Below are positions 35,335-44,746 of a stretch of 64,000 nt of DNA, one piece after another. The stretch covers positions 310,001 to 374,000 of the forward strand of contig CAVWPS010000001.1 of assembly GCA_963756975.1 (NCBI GenBank). The letters run 5' to 3'. The stretch's first letter is position 1. Each line of letters begins with the position of its first letter. The DNA comes from CAVRQM01 sp963756975 (GTDB taxonomy: Bacteria > Pseudomonadota > Alphaproteobacteria > Acetobacterales > Acetobacteraceae). The notes beneath the pieces are model-generated. The model was not told where the DNA came from, did no database searches, and worked only from the letters and a program-made list of their open reading frames with translations. The position numbers and the translations under genes are program-made.

Positions 35335-36392
35335 CACTCGCGCAGCACCGAGCAGCCGTCGGGGGCGAGGCCGACGCGCACCCGGCCGTCGCCCGGCAGC
35401 GGCCGCCACTCGTTCGGCATCACGCTACCGATGACCCGCTGCCCGTCGCAGTCGACGTGAACCTCGACATTGGTGCCGAGGTCGCGAACGAACGTGACGG
35501 TGCCGTCGAGCCCGCCGCTGGAATTGCCGCCCGGCATCAGGCGGATATGCTCGGGCCGCACCGACAGCGTGACCTTTTCGCCCGGCGCGACCGGCGGCAT
35601 CCGCGTCACGGCAAACACGCTCTTGCCGACGCGAACCGAGCCGGGATCCGCGATTTCGGCGTCGAAGAAGTTGGTCTGGCCGATGAAGCCGGCGACGAAC
35701 TTGTTGGCGGGCTCGCGGTAGATGTCGAGCGGCGGGCCGACCTGCTGCACCCGGCCGTCGCCCATGACGACGATGATGTCGGCGATCGTCATCGCCTCCC
35801 GCTGATCGTGAGTCACCAGGATCGTCGTGATTTTCAGCGCCTGCTGCAACTGGCGCAGCTCGACCTGCATGTGGTCGCGCAGCTTCGCGTCGAGTGCCGA
35901 CAACGGCTCGTCGAGCAGGAACAGTGCGGGTTCCTGCGCCAGCGCCCGCGCGATCGCGACCCGCTGCCGCTGACCGCCCGACAACGCGGATACCGGCCGC
36001 GCGCCGACGCCGGGCAACCGGACGAGGTCGAGCAATTCGGCCACTCGCGCCGCCCGCGCCTTTGCATCCACGCCGCGCAGGCGAAGGCTATAGCCGATGT
36101 TGCCCGCGACCGAGAGGTGCGGAAACAGGGCGAGCGCCTGGAACACCATGGCGAAGTTGCGCTCGTGCACCGGCAGGTCGGTCACGTCCTTGCCGCCGAA
36201 CAGGATGCGGCCGGTGTCGGGCGTCTCCAGCCCCGCCACCATCCGCAGCAGCGTCGTCTTGCCGCAGCCGGACGGGCCGAGAAAGCAGACGAACGCCCCG
36301 GTTTCGACCGACAGCGAAACGCCGTCGACCACGCGAACGCCGGCGTAGCTTTTGCCGACGCCGCGCAGTTCCAGCCCGCGCCCGGCGAGCAC
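35334..36392 (-). CDS. ABC transporter ATP-binding protein, PotA-like
   Basis: 352 residues. Walker A is GPSGCGKTT, followed by the Q-loop VFQALALFPHLSVAGNI, signature LSGGQRQRVAIARALAQEP, Walker B LFLLDEPLSALDA and switch His VTHDQREA. A C-terminal TOBE domain (KVTLSVRPEHIRLMP ... FVRDLGTNVEVHVDCDG) is typical of PotA/FbpC. The GTG at 36392, just after the binding-protein stop, is the best start. Confidence 0.9.
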   Translation of the reverse strand: MLAGRGLELRGVGKSYAGVRVVDGVSLSVETGAFVCFLGPSGCGKTTLLRMVAGLETPDTGRILFGGKDVTDLPVHERNFAMVFQALALFPHLSVAGNIGYSLRLRGVDAKARAARVAELLDLVRLPGVGARPVSALSGGQRQRVAIARALAQEPALFLLDEPLSALDAKLRDHMQVELRQLQQALKITTILVTHDQREAMTIADIIVVMGDGRVQQVGPPLDIYREPANKFVAGFIGQTNFFDAEIADPGSVRVGKSVFAVTRMPPVAPGEKVTLSVRPEHIRLMPGGNSSGGLDGTVTFVRDLGTNVEVHVDCDGQRVIGSVMPNEWRPLPGDGRVRVGLAPDGCSVLRE

Positions 36393-36394
36393 GA

Positions 36395-37477
36395 TCAGCC
36401 CGTCGTCACCATCTTCGTATAGACCTGCTCGAAATAGTCCGCGTTCACGACCCGGCTCGACGCGTTGGAGCGGATCGGGGTCGCGTCGTTCGACACGCTG
36501 GCGAACTCCGCGTCCGTGAGGTTCATCATCTTGCGCGGGATGACCGGCGCGCTGCCGACGAAGCGGGCGACAAGCTGCTGCGCTTCCGGCGTGCAGGAGT
36601 AGTTGATGAATTCCGCCACTTCCGCGTCCTTGGTCGACGACGACGGCTGGCACCACGTGCCGGTGCCGGAGAACGCGCCCTCCTTCGGGAAGATCGACAC
36701 GACCTTCGTGCCCGCCTTGGCCATCGTGCCGGCGACGTCGTGGTAATACGTGCCGCCCTCGACCTCGTCGTTCTGCAACGCGGTCTGCATGGTGCCCTCG
36801 TCGGTCCACCACAGCTTCGCCTGGTTCTTCAGTTCGGCGAGCTTGGCGCCGACCTTGTCGATGCCCTCATGCGTGTCGAGGATGCCGATGCCACCGAAAT
36901 AGACGTGCGCCGCGACCTCGAACAGGTTGCTGGTGCCGCCGCCCGACAGGCCCCAGATCTTCTTCGACGGCGCCCACAACGCGGTCCAGCTATCCGGCAG
37001 CGGCTTCACCTCGTCCGGGTTCACGACCAGCGTCAGATACCAGGCGAGGCCCGCGACGCCGTCCACACCCTTCGGCCCGGTGAACACGAGGCCGGGCAGG
37101 ACGTTGCCGATGGTCTTGATCTTGCCGGTGTCGAGCGACTTCCAGATGCCCTGGGCGCGGCCGCGCAGCACGTCCTCGTCGCTGTTCATGCACAGATCCA
37201 TCGGCGCGTTGCCGGCCTTGTTGGCCTGCGCGAGCTGGATCAGGAACTGCGCGCCCTCGGCTTGCGGCTGGCTGACCACCGCGATGCCGGTCGCCTTGGT
37301 GAATTCCGGGTGGATGTGGGTTTTGAAACTGTCCTCGAAGAAGCCGCCGTAGGTCGAGACGGTGATCGTGCGGTCGGCGGCGCGGGCCGGGCGCACGAAC
37401 GGTGCGGCGATCGCGGCGGTGGCGGCACCGATCAGGGCCGTCCGGCGGCCGATAGAGGTCTTCGTGGTCTCGGTCAT
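36395..37477 (-). CDS. ABC transporter substrate-binding protein, PotD/PotF-like
   Basis: 360 residues. A twin-arginine-type leader (SIGRRTALIGAATAAIAAPF ending ARA) precedes a spermidine/putrescine-binding-like fold: ITVSTYGGFFEDSFKTHIHP, GNAPMDLCMNSDEDVLRGR, FTGPKGVDGVAGLAWYLTLV, LQNDEVEGGTYYHDVAGTM. First gene of the importer operon. The cluster setting (oxygenase, allophanate and guanidine genes) suggests a guanidino or ureido ligand rather than a simple polyamine, which is inference. The closest functional class is polyamine/opine-type. Confidence 0.88.
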   Translation of the reverse strand: MTETTKTSIGRRTALIGAATAAIAAPFVRPARAADRTITVSTYGGFFEDSFKTHIHPEFTKATGIAVVSQPQAEGAQFLIQLAQANKAGNAPMDLCMNSDEDVLRGRAQGIWKSLDTGKIKTIGNVLPGLVFTGPKGVDGVAGLAWYLTLVVNPDEVKPLPDSWTALWAPSKKIWGLSGGGTSNLFEVAAHVYFGGIGILDTHEGIDKVGAKLAELKNQAKLWWTDEGTMQTALQNDEVEGGTYYHDVAGTMAKAGTKVVSIFPKEGAFSGTGTWCQPSSSTKDAEVAEFINYSCTPEAQQLVARFVGSAPVIPRKMMNLTDAEFASVSNDATPIRSNASSRVVNADYFEQVYTKMVTTG

Positions 37478-37508
37478 GCGGCGCTCCTGTGGGGTCCATG
37501 GGCACCAC

Positions 37509-37544
37509 GCAACGACCGTGCCAGCCGGGTGGCACGGTCGTTGC
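37509..37544. promoter_or_regulatory. Perfect 15-bp inverted repeat between divergent importer and oxygenase genes
   Basis: GCAACGACCGTGCCA (37509-37523) and TGGCACGGTCGTTGC (37530-37544) are perfect complements around the 6-base centre GCCGGG. It sits midway in the 97-base gap between the potD-like start (37477) and the oxygenase start (37575). It can serve as an operator for a dimeric regulator controlling both directions, or form a hairpin in both leaders. No regulator gene is adjacent. It does not match the guanidine-II (ACGR-loop) or guanidine-III architecture. Confidence 0.75.
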
Positions 37545-37574
37545 TGCCGTTGCCTGACAGACGAGGAGTTCCGG

Positions 37575-38714
37575 ATGCCTGACAATCTGCCCGCCACCGG
37601 TGCGATGGGGGCCAAGCTGCTCGCGTTTACCGAAATCCCGGTGATCGATATTTCGGCATTGGCCGGCGGCGATCCCGCAGCGTTCGCCGCGACCGCCGCC
37701 GAAATCGGCGAGGCGGCGCGCACGGTCGGCTTCTTCTACATCACCGGCCACGGCGTCCCCGAGCCGCTGATCGAGCGGACCTACGCCCTGTCGCGCGCCT
37801 TCCACACGGCACCGTTGGAGAAGCGTATGGAGGTGCACGTCGCCCATTCCCCGGGCACTCGCGGCTACATTCCGAGCAGCGTGCAGTGGACCGACCCCGA
37901 CCCGGAGATGCACCGGCTGGTCGAGCCCGATCCCGGCGATTTCGACTTTCTGAGCAAGCCGCTGCTGCACGCGGCGTTCGACGTGTCGATCGAGATCGCC
38001 GACGACGATCCGGATTTTCGGGCCGGCAACCTGATGCTCGTGCCGAACCAGTGGCCGGAATGGCTGCCCGAGATGCGGCAGCAGGTGACCGAGTATTACG
38101 ATGCCGTGACGGAGGTCGGGGCGCGCCTGTTCCGCGCGTTCGCGACATCGCTCGGGCTCGAGCCGGAGTTCTTTTTGCAGCACGCGAGGAAGCCGCCGTC
38201 GCAGCTGCGGCTGTTGTATTACCCGCCGAACGACCTGCCGATGAACAACGACAATGTCGGCATCGGCCAGCACAGCGACTTCGAGTGCTTCACCATCCTG
38301 AACCAGCTCTCGCCCGGGCTGCAGGTGATGAACGCGGCCGACGAGTGGGTGGAAGCGCCGCCGATCCCGGGCAGCTTCATCGTCAACATCGGCGATCTGC
38401 TGGAGGGGTGGACGAACGGATTGTTCAAGGCGACGCAGCACCGGGTGGTGAACACCGGGCGCGAGCGGTTTTCGATGCCGCTGTTCTTTGCCGTCGATTA
38501 CGACACAGTCGTCGAGCCGCTGCCGCAATTCGTCGACGCGCAGAACCCGCCGGCCTACACGCGGATCGTCGCCGGCAAACATCTGGCCGGGTTCAGCGTC
38601 AACGCGGCGAAGCATCTGCGGCGCAAAATTCTGGCCGGCGAGATCGAGATCGACTTCCCGATCCACAAGGTGAACCCGTTCAAGCGCATCGCGGTCAACG
38701 AGTTCTCAGGCTGA
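37575..38714 (+). CDS. 2-oxoglutarate/Fe(II)-dependent oxygenase (IPNS/EFE family)
   Basis: 379 residues. The DIOX_N domain (IPVIDISALAGGDPAAFAAT, FFYITGHGVPEPLI) is followed by the double-stranded beta-helix core. Iron ligands are His233 and Asp235 (IGQHSDFECFT) and His289 (ATQHRVVN); Arg298 and Ser300 (RERFSMP) bind 2-oxoglutarate. The family covers isopenicillin N synthase, ethylene-forming enzyme and plant-type 2-ODDs. ATG at 37575 with GAGGAG upstream. It faces allophanate hydrolase (9-base convergent overlap) and diverges from the PotD-like importer. A role in oxidising a guanidino or ureido substrate imported by that system is inferred from context. Confidence 0.9.
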   Translation: MPDNLPATGAMGAKLLAFTEIPVIDISALAGGDPAAFAATAAEIGEAARTVGFFYITGHGVPEPLIERTYALSRAFHTAPLEKRMEVHVAHSPGTRGYIPSSVQWTDPDPEMHRLVEPDPGDFDFLSKPLLHAAFDVSIEIADDDPDFRAGNLMLVPNQWPEWLPEMRQQVTEYYDAVTEVGARLFRAFATSLGLEPEFFLQHARKPPSQLRLLYYPPNDLPMNNDNVGIGQHSDFECFTILNQLSPGLQVMNAADEWVEAPPIPGSFIVNIGDLLEGWTNGLFKATQHRVVNTGRERFSMPLFFAVDYDTVVEPLPQFVDAQNPPAYTRIVAGKHLAGFSVNAAKHLRRKILAGEIEIDFPIHKVNPFKRIAVNEFSG

Positions 38715-40400
38715 GAGGTAGGCGCGCCAGCCGCCGTGTTCGGTGATGTCCGGCGCACCGGCGACCCCGCCCGTTTCGGCGAGGAAGCCGAGGCACGGGC
38801 CATCGTCCAGCATGACGGTGCCGAAGCCGAGCGGCGGCGGCACGTTGGCGAGCAGCGTGCCGATGGCGGCGGTCGGCAGCACCCAGACTTCGCCCGCGAT
38901 TGCCACACCGTCTTTCGCGCGCAGCATCCCGGGGCGGTTGCCGAGCGCGTACAGCCGGTATTCCGGGATCGTGCGGACCTCGCGATGAAACCGGCCGCCG
39001 AGCGAGGTGATCTGGCCGTTGAGCGGCAGCCCCGCCATGTGCCCGCCGACGCAGAACAGCGCCGTCTCGCCCGGCCCGGCCGCGTCCGGCGTGGCTGCCG
39101 GTTGGAGCGCGTTCCCGCGACCCCAGCTTGGCGCGGTGGCGCGATGGATCGCGTCGGCGATGGCGGCGATCCGGCCCTCCGACCACGCGGGGCCGACAAC
39201 GGTGACGCCGACCGGACGGCCGTCCGCCAGCGTGCCGCACGGGACGGCGATGGCGGCGAGGTCGCAGAGGTTGACGAAGTTGGTCCAGGTGCCGAGGCGG
39301 CTGTTGACGCCGATCGGGTCCGCGTCGAGCTCGGCCAGCGTCGGCGCGGGCCACGTGGTCGGCAACAGCAGCGCATCGCAACTCGCGAACAGTTTTGCCG
39401 CCAGCTTTCTCGCCGCCGCCGCCTGATCGAACGCGGGGAACGCGTCGACGGTGAGACGCGCGAGCCCGCCCTCCAGGATTTTGCGCGTGACCGGGTGCAG
39501 TGCTTCGGGCTGCTCGGTCACGATCTTGCGGAGTGCGGCCGTGCGCTCGGCGACCCACGGGCCGTCGTACAACAGGCGCGCGACGGTGAGGAACGGGGCG
39601 ATGTCGACCGTCTCGCCCGCGAACGGCTCTGCCGCCGCCGCATACAGCTTTGCGAAATCAGGGTCGAGATCGCCGGTTGCGATTCTGGCGACGCGGACAT
39701 CGGCGGGCAGGCTTGCCCGCGCAAGGTGATCGTGCGGGGCGGCACGCGCATACGGGTCGGCGGGATCGTCGCCCGAGATCACCCGTGCGACAGCGCGCGC
39801 CGCGTCGACCGTGCGTGCAAAAATCGAAATCGTGTCGACGGACCGGCAGGCCGGCACGGCACCGGTCGCGGGCACGCTGCCGATGGTGGGCTTCCAGCCG
39901 ACGATGTGGCCGAACATCGCGGGCACGCGGCCCGAGCCCGCCGTGTCGGTGCCGAGTGCGACCGGCACGATACCGGCGGCGACCGCCGCCCCCGAGCCGG
40001 ACGACGATCCGCCCGGCACGCGGGCCGCGTCGAACACGTTGCGCGGGATGCCGTACGGCGAGCGCGCGCCGACCAGGCCGGTCGCGAACTGATCGAGGTT
40101 CGTCTTGCCCATCACGATCGCCCCGGCCGCGCGTAGCCTCGCCACGGCCACGGAATCCTCGGCCGGCGTGTACGCGTAGGCCGGACACGCGGCGGTGGTC
40201 GGGATCCCGGCCACGTCGATGTTGTCTTTTACCGCGACCGGCACGCCCCACAGCGCACGGCCGCGCGGGCCCTCGGCGGCGAGAGTCGCCGCCTGCGCCC
40301 GCAACTCCGTGTCGGGCACGCGAAAAATCCAGATCGCGGGATCGGCGTGGGCCGCGTCGGCGGCAATGGCGGCTTCGATGGCTGCGACGGGGTCAGTCAA
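38706..40400 (-). CDS. atzF: Allophanate hydrolase
   Basis: 564 residues. The amidase-signature core holds the Ser-cisSer-Lys triad: Lys in VPVAVKDNIDVAG, cis-Ser and nucleophile in PGGSSSGSGAAVAAG and GTDTAGSGRVPA. The ~120-residue C-terminal domain (GHMAGLPLNGQITSLGG, AIAGEVWVLPTAAIGTLL) is specific for AtzF/DUR1-type allophanate hydrolases, which release ammonia and CO2 from allophanate. The start is a TTG at 40400 overlapping the upstream UAAP2 gene by 8 bases. It is the common terminal enzyme for both guanidine/urea carboxylation and biuret hydrolysis in this cluster. Confidence 0.93.
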   Translation of the reverse strand: MTDPVAAIEAAIAADAAHADPAIWIFRVPDTELRAQAATLAAEGPRGRALWGVPVAVKDNIDVAGIPTTAACPAYAYTPAEDSVAVARLRAAGAIVMGKTNLDQFATGLVGARSPYGIPRNVFDAARVPGGSSSGSGAAVAAGIVPVALGTDTAGSGRVPAMFGHIVGWKPTIGSVPATGAVPACRSVDTISIFARTVDAARAVARVISGDDPADPYARAAPHDHLARASLPADVRVARIATGDLDPDFAKLYAAAAEPFAGETVDIAPFLTVARLLYDGPWVAERTAALRKIVTEQPEALHPVTRKILEGGLARLTVDAFPAFDQAAAARKLAAKLFASCDALLLPTTWPAPTLAELDADPIGVNSRLGTWTNFVNLCDLAAIAVPCGTLADGRPVGVTVVGPAWSEGRIAAIADAIHRATAPSWGRGNALQPAATPDAAGPGETALFCVGGHMAGLPLNGQITSLGGRFHREVRTIPEYRLYALGNRPGMLRAKDGVAIAGEVWVLPTAAIGTLLANVPPPLGFGTVMLDDGPCLGFLAETGGVAGAPDITEHGGWRAYLSA

Positions 40401-40983
40401 TTAAAACCTCGATCGGCGACGGGTCGAAGCCGTTACAGGGATTGTTGATCTGCGGGCAGTTCGAGATGAGGCACAGCACATCCATCTCCGCCCGCAGCTC
40501 GATAAAGCTGCCGGGCGCGCCGACACCGTCGGCGATGACGACCGTGCCGTCGGCGCCGACGACCACGTTCATGAAGAAGTTCAGGTTCGGCACGATGTCG
40601 CGCTTGGTCATGCCGTGCCGAGCCGCCAGCAGCAGGAAGTTCTCCCGGCACGCGTGCTGGTAGCGGGTCTGATGGCCGAACCGCACGGTGTTGCTCTCGC
40701 ACGAACACGCCCCCGCGACAGTGTCGTGCGGCCCGGCGGTGTTGCCGGTGACGACGGCCATGACGCGGCCCCGGTTGGAGACGATGCGCGTGCCGAGGTC
40801 GATGTAGGCCGAGCCCTGCATCCGCAGCGTATCCTGCGCCGAGTATCGTTCGCTCACATCGTCGAGCGCGTAGAACAGCGTGTCGCACGCCTGCTGCCCG
40901 TGCACGTCTGTGATGCGGATCGTCTGTCCTTTGCGAACGGTGCCGGACCAGCCCTCCGTCGCCGGGATCGCTTGCGTGCTCAT
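40393..40983 (-). CDS. Urea carboxylase-associated protein 2 (DUF1989), putative carboxyguanidine deiminase subunit
   Basis: 196 residues. DUF1989 landmarks are QQACDTLFYALDDVSERYSA, GACSCESNTVRFGH, NLNFFMNVVVGADG and SFIELRAEMDVLCLISNCPQ. Conserved Cys/His/Glu residues suggest a metal site. In guanidine-degrading bacteria the paired DUF1989 proteins are CgdA/CgdB, which deiminate carboxyguanidine to allophanate. Its ATG overlaps the UAAP1 stop (ATGA), and atzF follows with an 8-base overlap, so substrate hand-off to allophanate hydrolase is likely. Confidence 0.9.
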   Translation of the reverse strand: MSTQAIPATEGWSGTVRKGQTIRITDVHGQQACDTLFYALDDVSERYSAQDTLRMQGSAYIDLGTRIVSNRGRVMAVVTGNTAGPHDTVAGACSCESNTVRFGHQTRYQHACRENFLLLAARHGMTKRDIVPNLNFFMNVVVGADGTVVIADGVGAPGSFIELRAEMDVLCLISNCPQINNPCNGFDPSPIEVLID

Positions 40984-41753
40984 GCGACGGCCGCGTTGTT
41001 CTCGAACCCGCGCCGCGCCTCGGCCGTCGCGGTCCGGCACAGATCGTCGTCCGTGGCGATCGTGATGACGACGTCGAGCGGTCCTGGATCCGATGTGTCG
41101 GGGTCGAGCGGGTGGCGGCAGTTCGAGATTGCCAGCAGGAGGTCCATCTCGGCCCGCAACTCCACGAACTCGGCCGGTCGCCGTGTCGCGTTCCAGACGA
41201 ACCGGCCGTTCGCGTCGACGCTGACCGGCGCGAAGAACGTGACCAGCGGCGGGATGTCGCGCGCGGACAGGCCGAGCTTCCCCGCCGACAACACAAGATT
41301 GTCGCGCGTGTTGCGGCCGCCCGTCTCCGGCCCGGTGCCGCCGAGCAGCGCGTCGTGCGCGCCGCCCGAGGAATCCTCGGTGACTGAGAGCATCACCCGG
41401 CCCATGTCCGAGAACAGCACGCGGCCTTTCTGCAATCGGCTGGTCCATTGCAGTTTGACCGTATCGGCGAAGTTCAGCCGCTCCGACACGTCGTCCTTGC
41501 GCCACGCCACCAGCGCCGCCGCCGCATCCCCGCCGGGCGTGGTCAGCCGCACCGCCTCGCCCGTGCGGAGCGTCAGCTGCGTGTTCCAGCCGCCCGGCAC
41601 CGTCATGCGCCGCAACACCTCGCCCGTCGGCGGATCGCGCGGCGACGGCGGCGGCAGCGCGCGCGGCGCATCGGCGAGGCCGGCGGCCTTCAGCGCGTCG
41701 TAGGCGGCACGCCTCGCGGCGAGCACGTCGTCGGCGGCACGGGTCCAGGTCAA
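40980..41753 (-). CDS. Urea carboxylase-associated protein 1 (DUF1989), putative carboxyguanidine deiminase subunit
   Basis: 257 residues, partner of the preceding gene product. VPGGWNTQLTLRTGEAVRLT, DDVSERLNFADTVKLQWTSR, FSDMGRVMLSVTEDSSG and EFVELRAEMDLLLAISNCRH are typical of UAAP1. Together the two DUF1989 proteins form the heteromeric deiminase of the guanidine carboxylase pathway (knowledge of the family). The TTG at 41753 is the apparent start; it lies 16 bases after the ATPase gene stop. Confidence 0.9.
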   Translation of the reverse strand: MTWTRAADDVLAARRAAYDALKAAGLADAPRALPPPSPRDPPTGEVLRRMTVPGGWNTQLTLRTGEAVRLTTPGGDAAAALVAWRKDDVSERLNFADTVKLQWTSRLQKGRVLFSDMGRVMLSVTEDSSGGAHDALLGGTGPETGGRNTRDNLVLSAGKLGLSARDIPPLVTFFAPVSVDANGRFVWNATRRPAEFVELRAEMDLLLAISNCRHPLDPDTSDPGPLDVVITIATDDDLCRTATAEARRGFENNAAVA

Positions 41754-41768
41754 TTCGGCACGCTCCCT

Positions 41769-42650
41769 CTATTCAACAGTGTCGGCGACGTCGGTCAGCA
41801 GCGGTATCGCCGGATACGTCTCGTCGTCCACGCTTCCGGCGTGGATCAGCGACTCCAGGCGCGCCTTCACCCGCAAGAACGCCGCCGATCCGGTTTGCGC
41901 CGCCACGCGCGGCCGGTCGAGCGGCACCTCGATCAGCGCCTGCACCCGGCCCGGATGCGCGGACAGCACGAGGATGCGGTCGGCGAGGTAGATCGCCTCG
42001 TCGAGATCGTGCGTGATGAAGACGATGGTGATGTCGACCTTGCGCCAGATCTCGAGCAGATACGCCTGCATCCGCGCCCGCGTCTGCGCGTCGAGTGCGC
42101 CGAACGGCTCGTCCATCAGCAGGATGCGCGGCTGGTTCGCGAGCGCCCGGGCGATCGCGACGCGCTGCTTCATGCCGCCCGAAAGCTGGTGCGGGTAGTT
42201 GTCGGCGAACCGTTCGAGCCCGATCAGGCCGAGCCACTCCTGCGCCGTCCGCCGCGCCTCGTCCCGCCCCTGCCCCGCCATCCGCAGGCCGAACATGACG
42301 TTGCGCAAGACGGTGAGCCACGGAAACAGCGTGTAGCCCTGAAACACCATGCCGCGATCCCGCCCTGGCCCGGCCACGGGCGCGCCGTCGAGCAGCACGG
42401 CACCGCTGGTTTGAGTTTCGAGCCCGGCGAGAATGCGGGCCAGCGTCGACTTGCCGCAGCCGGACGGCCCGACGACGCACAGGAACTCTCGCCTGTGTGC
42501 GACGAGGTCGATGCCGTCCAGCGCCACCGTCCTGCCGAACATCTTGCCGAGGTTTTCGACCCGCAGGATTTTCTCCCGCGCGTACATGCGCGACAGGCGG
42601 GCGCGGACCGTCTCCGGAAGTTCGTCGATCAGTCCGTCAAGCAACGGCAC
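41769..42650 (-). CDS. ABC transporter ATP-binding protein (urea carboxylase-associated importer)
   Basis: 293 residues. Walker A GPSGCGKST, Q-loop VFQGYTLFPWLTVLRNV, signature LSGGMKQRVAIARALA, Walker B ILLMDEPFGALDA, switch His ITHDLDEA. It belongs to the NitT/TauT/SsuB class. Start GTG at 42650 overlaps the permease gene by 14 bases. It serves the urea- or guanidine-type importer together with the genes at 42637-43639 and 43643-44641. Confidence 0.9.
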   Translation of the reverse strand: MPLLDGLIDELPETVRARLSRMYAREKILRVENLGKMFGRTVALDGIDLVAHRREFLCVVGPSGCGKSTLARILAGLETQTSGAVLLDGAPVAGPGRDRGMVFQGYTLFPWLTVLRNVMFGLRMAGQGRDEARRTAQEWLGLIGLERFADNYPHQLSGGMKQRVAIARALANQPRILLMDEPFGALDAQTRARMQAYLLEIWRKVDITIVFITHDLDEAIYLADRILVLSAHPGRVQALIEVPLDRPRVAAQTGSAAFLRVKARLESLIHAGSVDDETYPAIPLLTDVADTVE

Positions 42651-43639
42651 GATCCCACGGGAACAGTTTGCGGCCGAGCGACGCCAGAACCATGTCGGTG
42701 CCGAGCCCGATCACGCCGATCACCGCGATGGCGGCGTAGACGGCGCTGAAATGCTGATAGCGGGCCTGCTGCGTGATGTAGAGCGAGATGCCGGTCGTCG
42801 CACCGATCAGCTCGGCCACGATCAGGTAAGTCCAGGCCCAGCCGAGCAGGACGCGCTGATCGCGATACAGGTCGGGCAGCACCGCCGGCACGACGACGTG
42901 CGTGAGCAGCCGCATGTTTTTGGTGCCGAGCGTCAGCGCCGCCTCGACCAGCGCCATGTCCGCGCGGCGCGTCGTGTTGGCGATGATAAGGATTTGCTGG
43001 AACAGCGTGCCGATCACGATGATCGCGATCTTCGGCCCGTCGTAGATGCCGAGCACGGCGACGACGAGCGGCCCGAACGCGGGGGCCGGCAGGTAGCGGA
43101 AGAACTCCACGAACGGTTCGATCAGCCGGCTGATGCCGCTATGCGCCCCGCACAGAATGCCGAGCGGGACGCCGACGGCGGACGACAGCACGAAACCCCA
43201 GAAGATGACCTGGATCGAGTGCCACAGCGCCTGGTGCAGCCACTGCCCGTCCTGCTGTTCGGGTGCGGTGGTGAACGCGGAGACGAACGTCCGCAGCACG
43301 TCGCCCGGTGCCGGCAGATAGACGGGATTGGCGCGCACGCCCGGTCGGCGGACGATGGCCGGCCGCCATCGCCGTCGCGGCCTCGTCGGCGAAGATGGCG
43401 TTCGGCACCCGCATGCCGGCCTGGAAGTAGTCGACGTCGCCGGGGTCGGAGATCAGCGTCACCGGGTGCCAGACCGCCGGCACGTAGGACACCACGCACC
43501 ACGCGAACACCGGCAATGCGATCGACAGCACGCCGAGCAATGTTCTTGTGCGCGCCGGCAGCGGTGCCCGGACGCGGAACCATTGCGGCCGCGCCCGGGA
43601 TGCCCGCAAGAACGCCCCCGACGCGGCGAACGCGCTCAC
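42637..43639 (-). pseudogene. ABC transporter permease (urea carboxylase-associated), one +1 frameshift
   Basis: The N-terminal ~97 codons from the GTG at 43639 encode the leader helix and DPGDVDYFQAGMRVPNAIFA. The rest (RANPVYLPAPGDVLRTFVSA, WHSIQVIFWGFVLSSAVGVP, EAALTLGTKNMRLLTHVVVP as EAA loop) is in another frame. Dropping one base (plus-strand T at 43345; coding CCG CCG-A-CCG GGC GTG) joins them into a 333-residue SsuC-like permease as expected for this family. All functional parts are intact, so it is either a sequence error or a fresh mutation. Confidence 0.85.
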
Positions 43640-43642
43640 GGA

Positions 43643-44641
43643 TTACTTGCCCGTGAACGCTTCGGTCAGCGACGGATCGACATAGGCGTTCCCGTCCTGG
43701 GCGGTTTTGTAGACGCCGTTGCGGACGTTGAAATCGTCGGCGTTCGCGTCCGATCCGTAGATCGAATCCAGCCCCGTCCCCTTCTGGAACGCGTGCTTCG
43801 CCTCGGCCAGCGACAGGATGTGCGTGCCCTTCACGAACGGCTTGTAGGTCGCCGGATCGACACCGTCGCGCGCCGCGATGATCCTCAGCGCGTCGTCGGC
43901 CGTCTTCGGGTCGTCCATGTAGGCGGTGACGCGATACCAGACGCCGATCACCTTCATCCAGTCGTCGCGCCGGTCGTTCAGGCTCTGCGGCGACACCATC
44001 AGCGCGTCGTAGATCAGGCCCGGCGCCTGTGCGGAGGTGAAGATCGGCCGAGCGCCCGGAGCCAGCTTTGCCGCCTGCCCCGCCACAGGCTGCCACGCGG
44101 CGATCGCGGCCACCGAACCGGACGCCAGCACCTGCGGCGTCTCGTTGGTCTTCGCGTTGACCAGCGTCACGTCGGTCAGCTTCATGCCGGCAGCGGTCAG
44201 CGCGTGTTCGAGCAGCAGGTGGTCGACCAGCCCGACCTCGACGCCGACCTTCTTGCCGGCCAGATCCTTGACCGATTTCACGCCGGGCGAGCCGACGATC
44301 TGGTCGTTGCCGCTGCTGTAATCGGTCAGCAGGATCATGACGTTCTTCGCGCCGTTCGCCCCGGTGCCGAGCGCGTCGCCGTTGGCCACGTTGTCCGCGT
44401 CGAGCTTGCCGGCGGAGAACGCGTCGAGCGAGGCGGAATAGTCGAACCACTGCATCTCGACGTCGACGCCGGCTTCCTTGAACCAGCCTTTGTCGACGGC
44501 GATCTGCCAGGGCGTCCAGCCGGGCCAGTCGCTGAACCCGATCCGTAGCGGTGCCTTGTCGGCGGCCGCGGCCGGATGGGTGGCGAAGGCGAAGGCGAAT
44601 GCGCAGGCGGCGAGCAGGCCGAGCCTGTTGCGGCGGGTCAT
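43643..44641 (-). CDS. ABC transporter substrate-binding protein (urea carboxylase-associated)
   Basis: 332 residues. A Sec signal peptide (MTRRNRLGLLAACAFAFAFA to AAA) precedes an SsuA/NMT1-like fold: LRIGFSDWPGWTPWQIAVDK (typical of this group), FDYSASLDAFSAGKLDADNV, GSPGVKSVKDLAGKKVGVEV. First gene of the minus-strand operon SBP - permease - ATPase - UAAP1 - UAAP2 - atzF. I looked for a guanidine riboswitch in 44642-44746 and did not find a convincing one. Confidence 0.92.
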   Translation of the reverse strand: MTRRNRLGLLAACAFAFAFATHPAAAADKAPLRIGFSDWPGWTPWQIAVDKGWFKEAGVDVEMQWFDYSASLDAFSAGKLDADNVANGDALGTGANGAKNVMILLTDYSSGNDQIVGSPGVKSVKDLAGKKVGVEVGLVDHLLLEHALTAAGMKLTDVTLVNAKTNETPQVLASGSVAAIAAWQPVAGQAAKLAPGARPIFTSAQAPGLIYDALMVSPQSLNDRRDDWMKVIGVWYRVTAYMDDPKTADDALRIIAARDGVDPATYKPFVKGTHILSLAEAKHAFQKGTGLDSIYGSDANADDFNVRNGVYKTAQDGNAYVDPSLTEAFTGK

Positions 44642-44746
44642 GGCGGTTTCCTCACACGTGTCGGCGGAGGCGGAGGCAAGAGTCGTGCCGCGTGTGTCGC
44701 GGTCTCCGGTGGGCATCGGCAGGCGCACGCCCTACACGGATGGGTG

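Noticed and set aside
44642..44746. Guanidine riboswitch upstream of the urea carboxylase-associated importer
   Set aside because: I looked for ykkC, mini-ykkC (ACGR-loop hairpins) and guanidine-III patterns on the minus strand and saw none that was convincing. A covariance-model search would decide.
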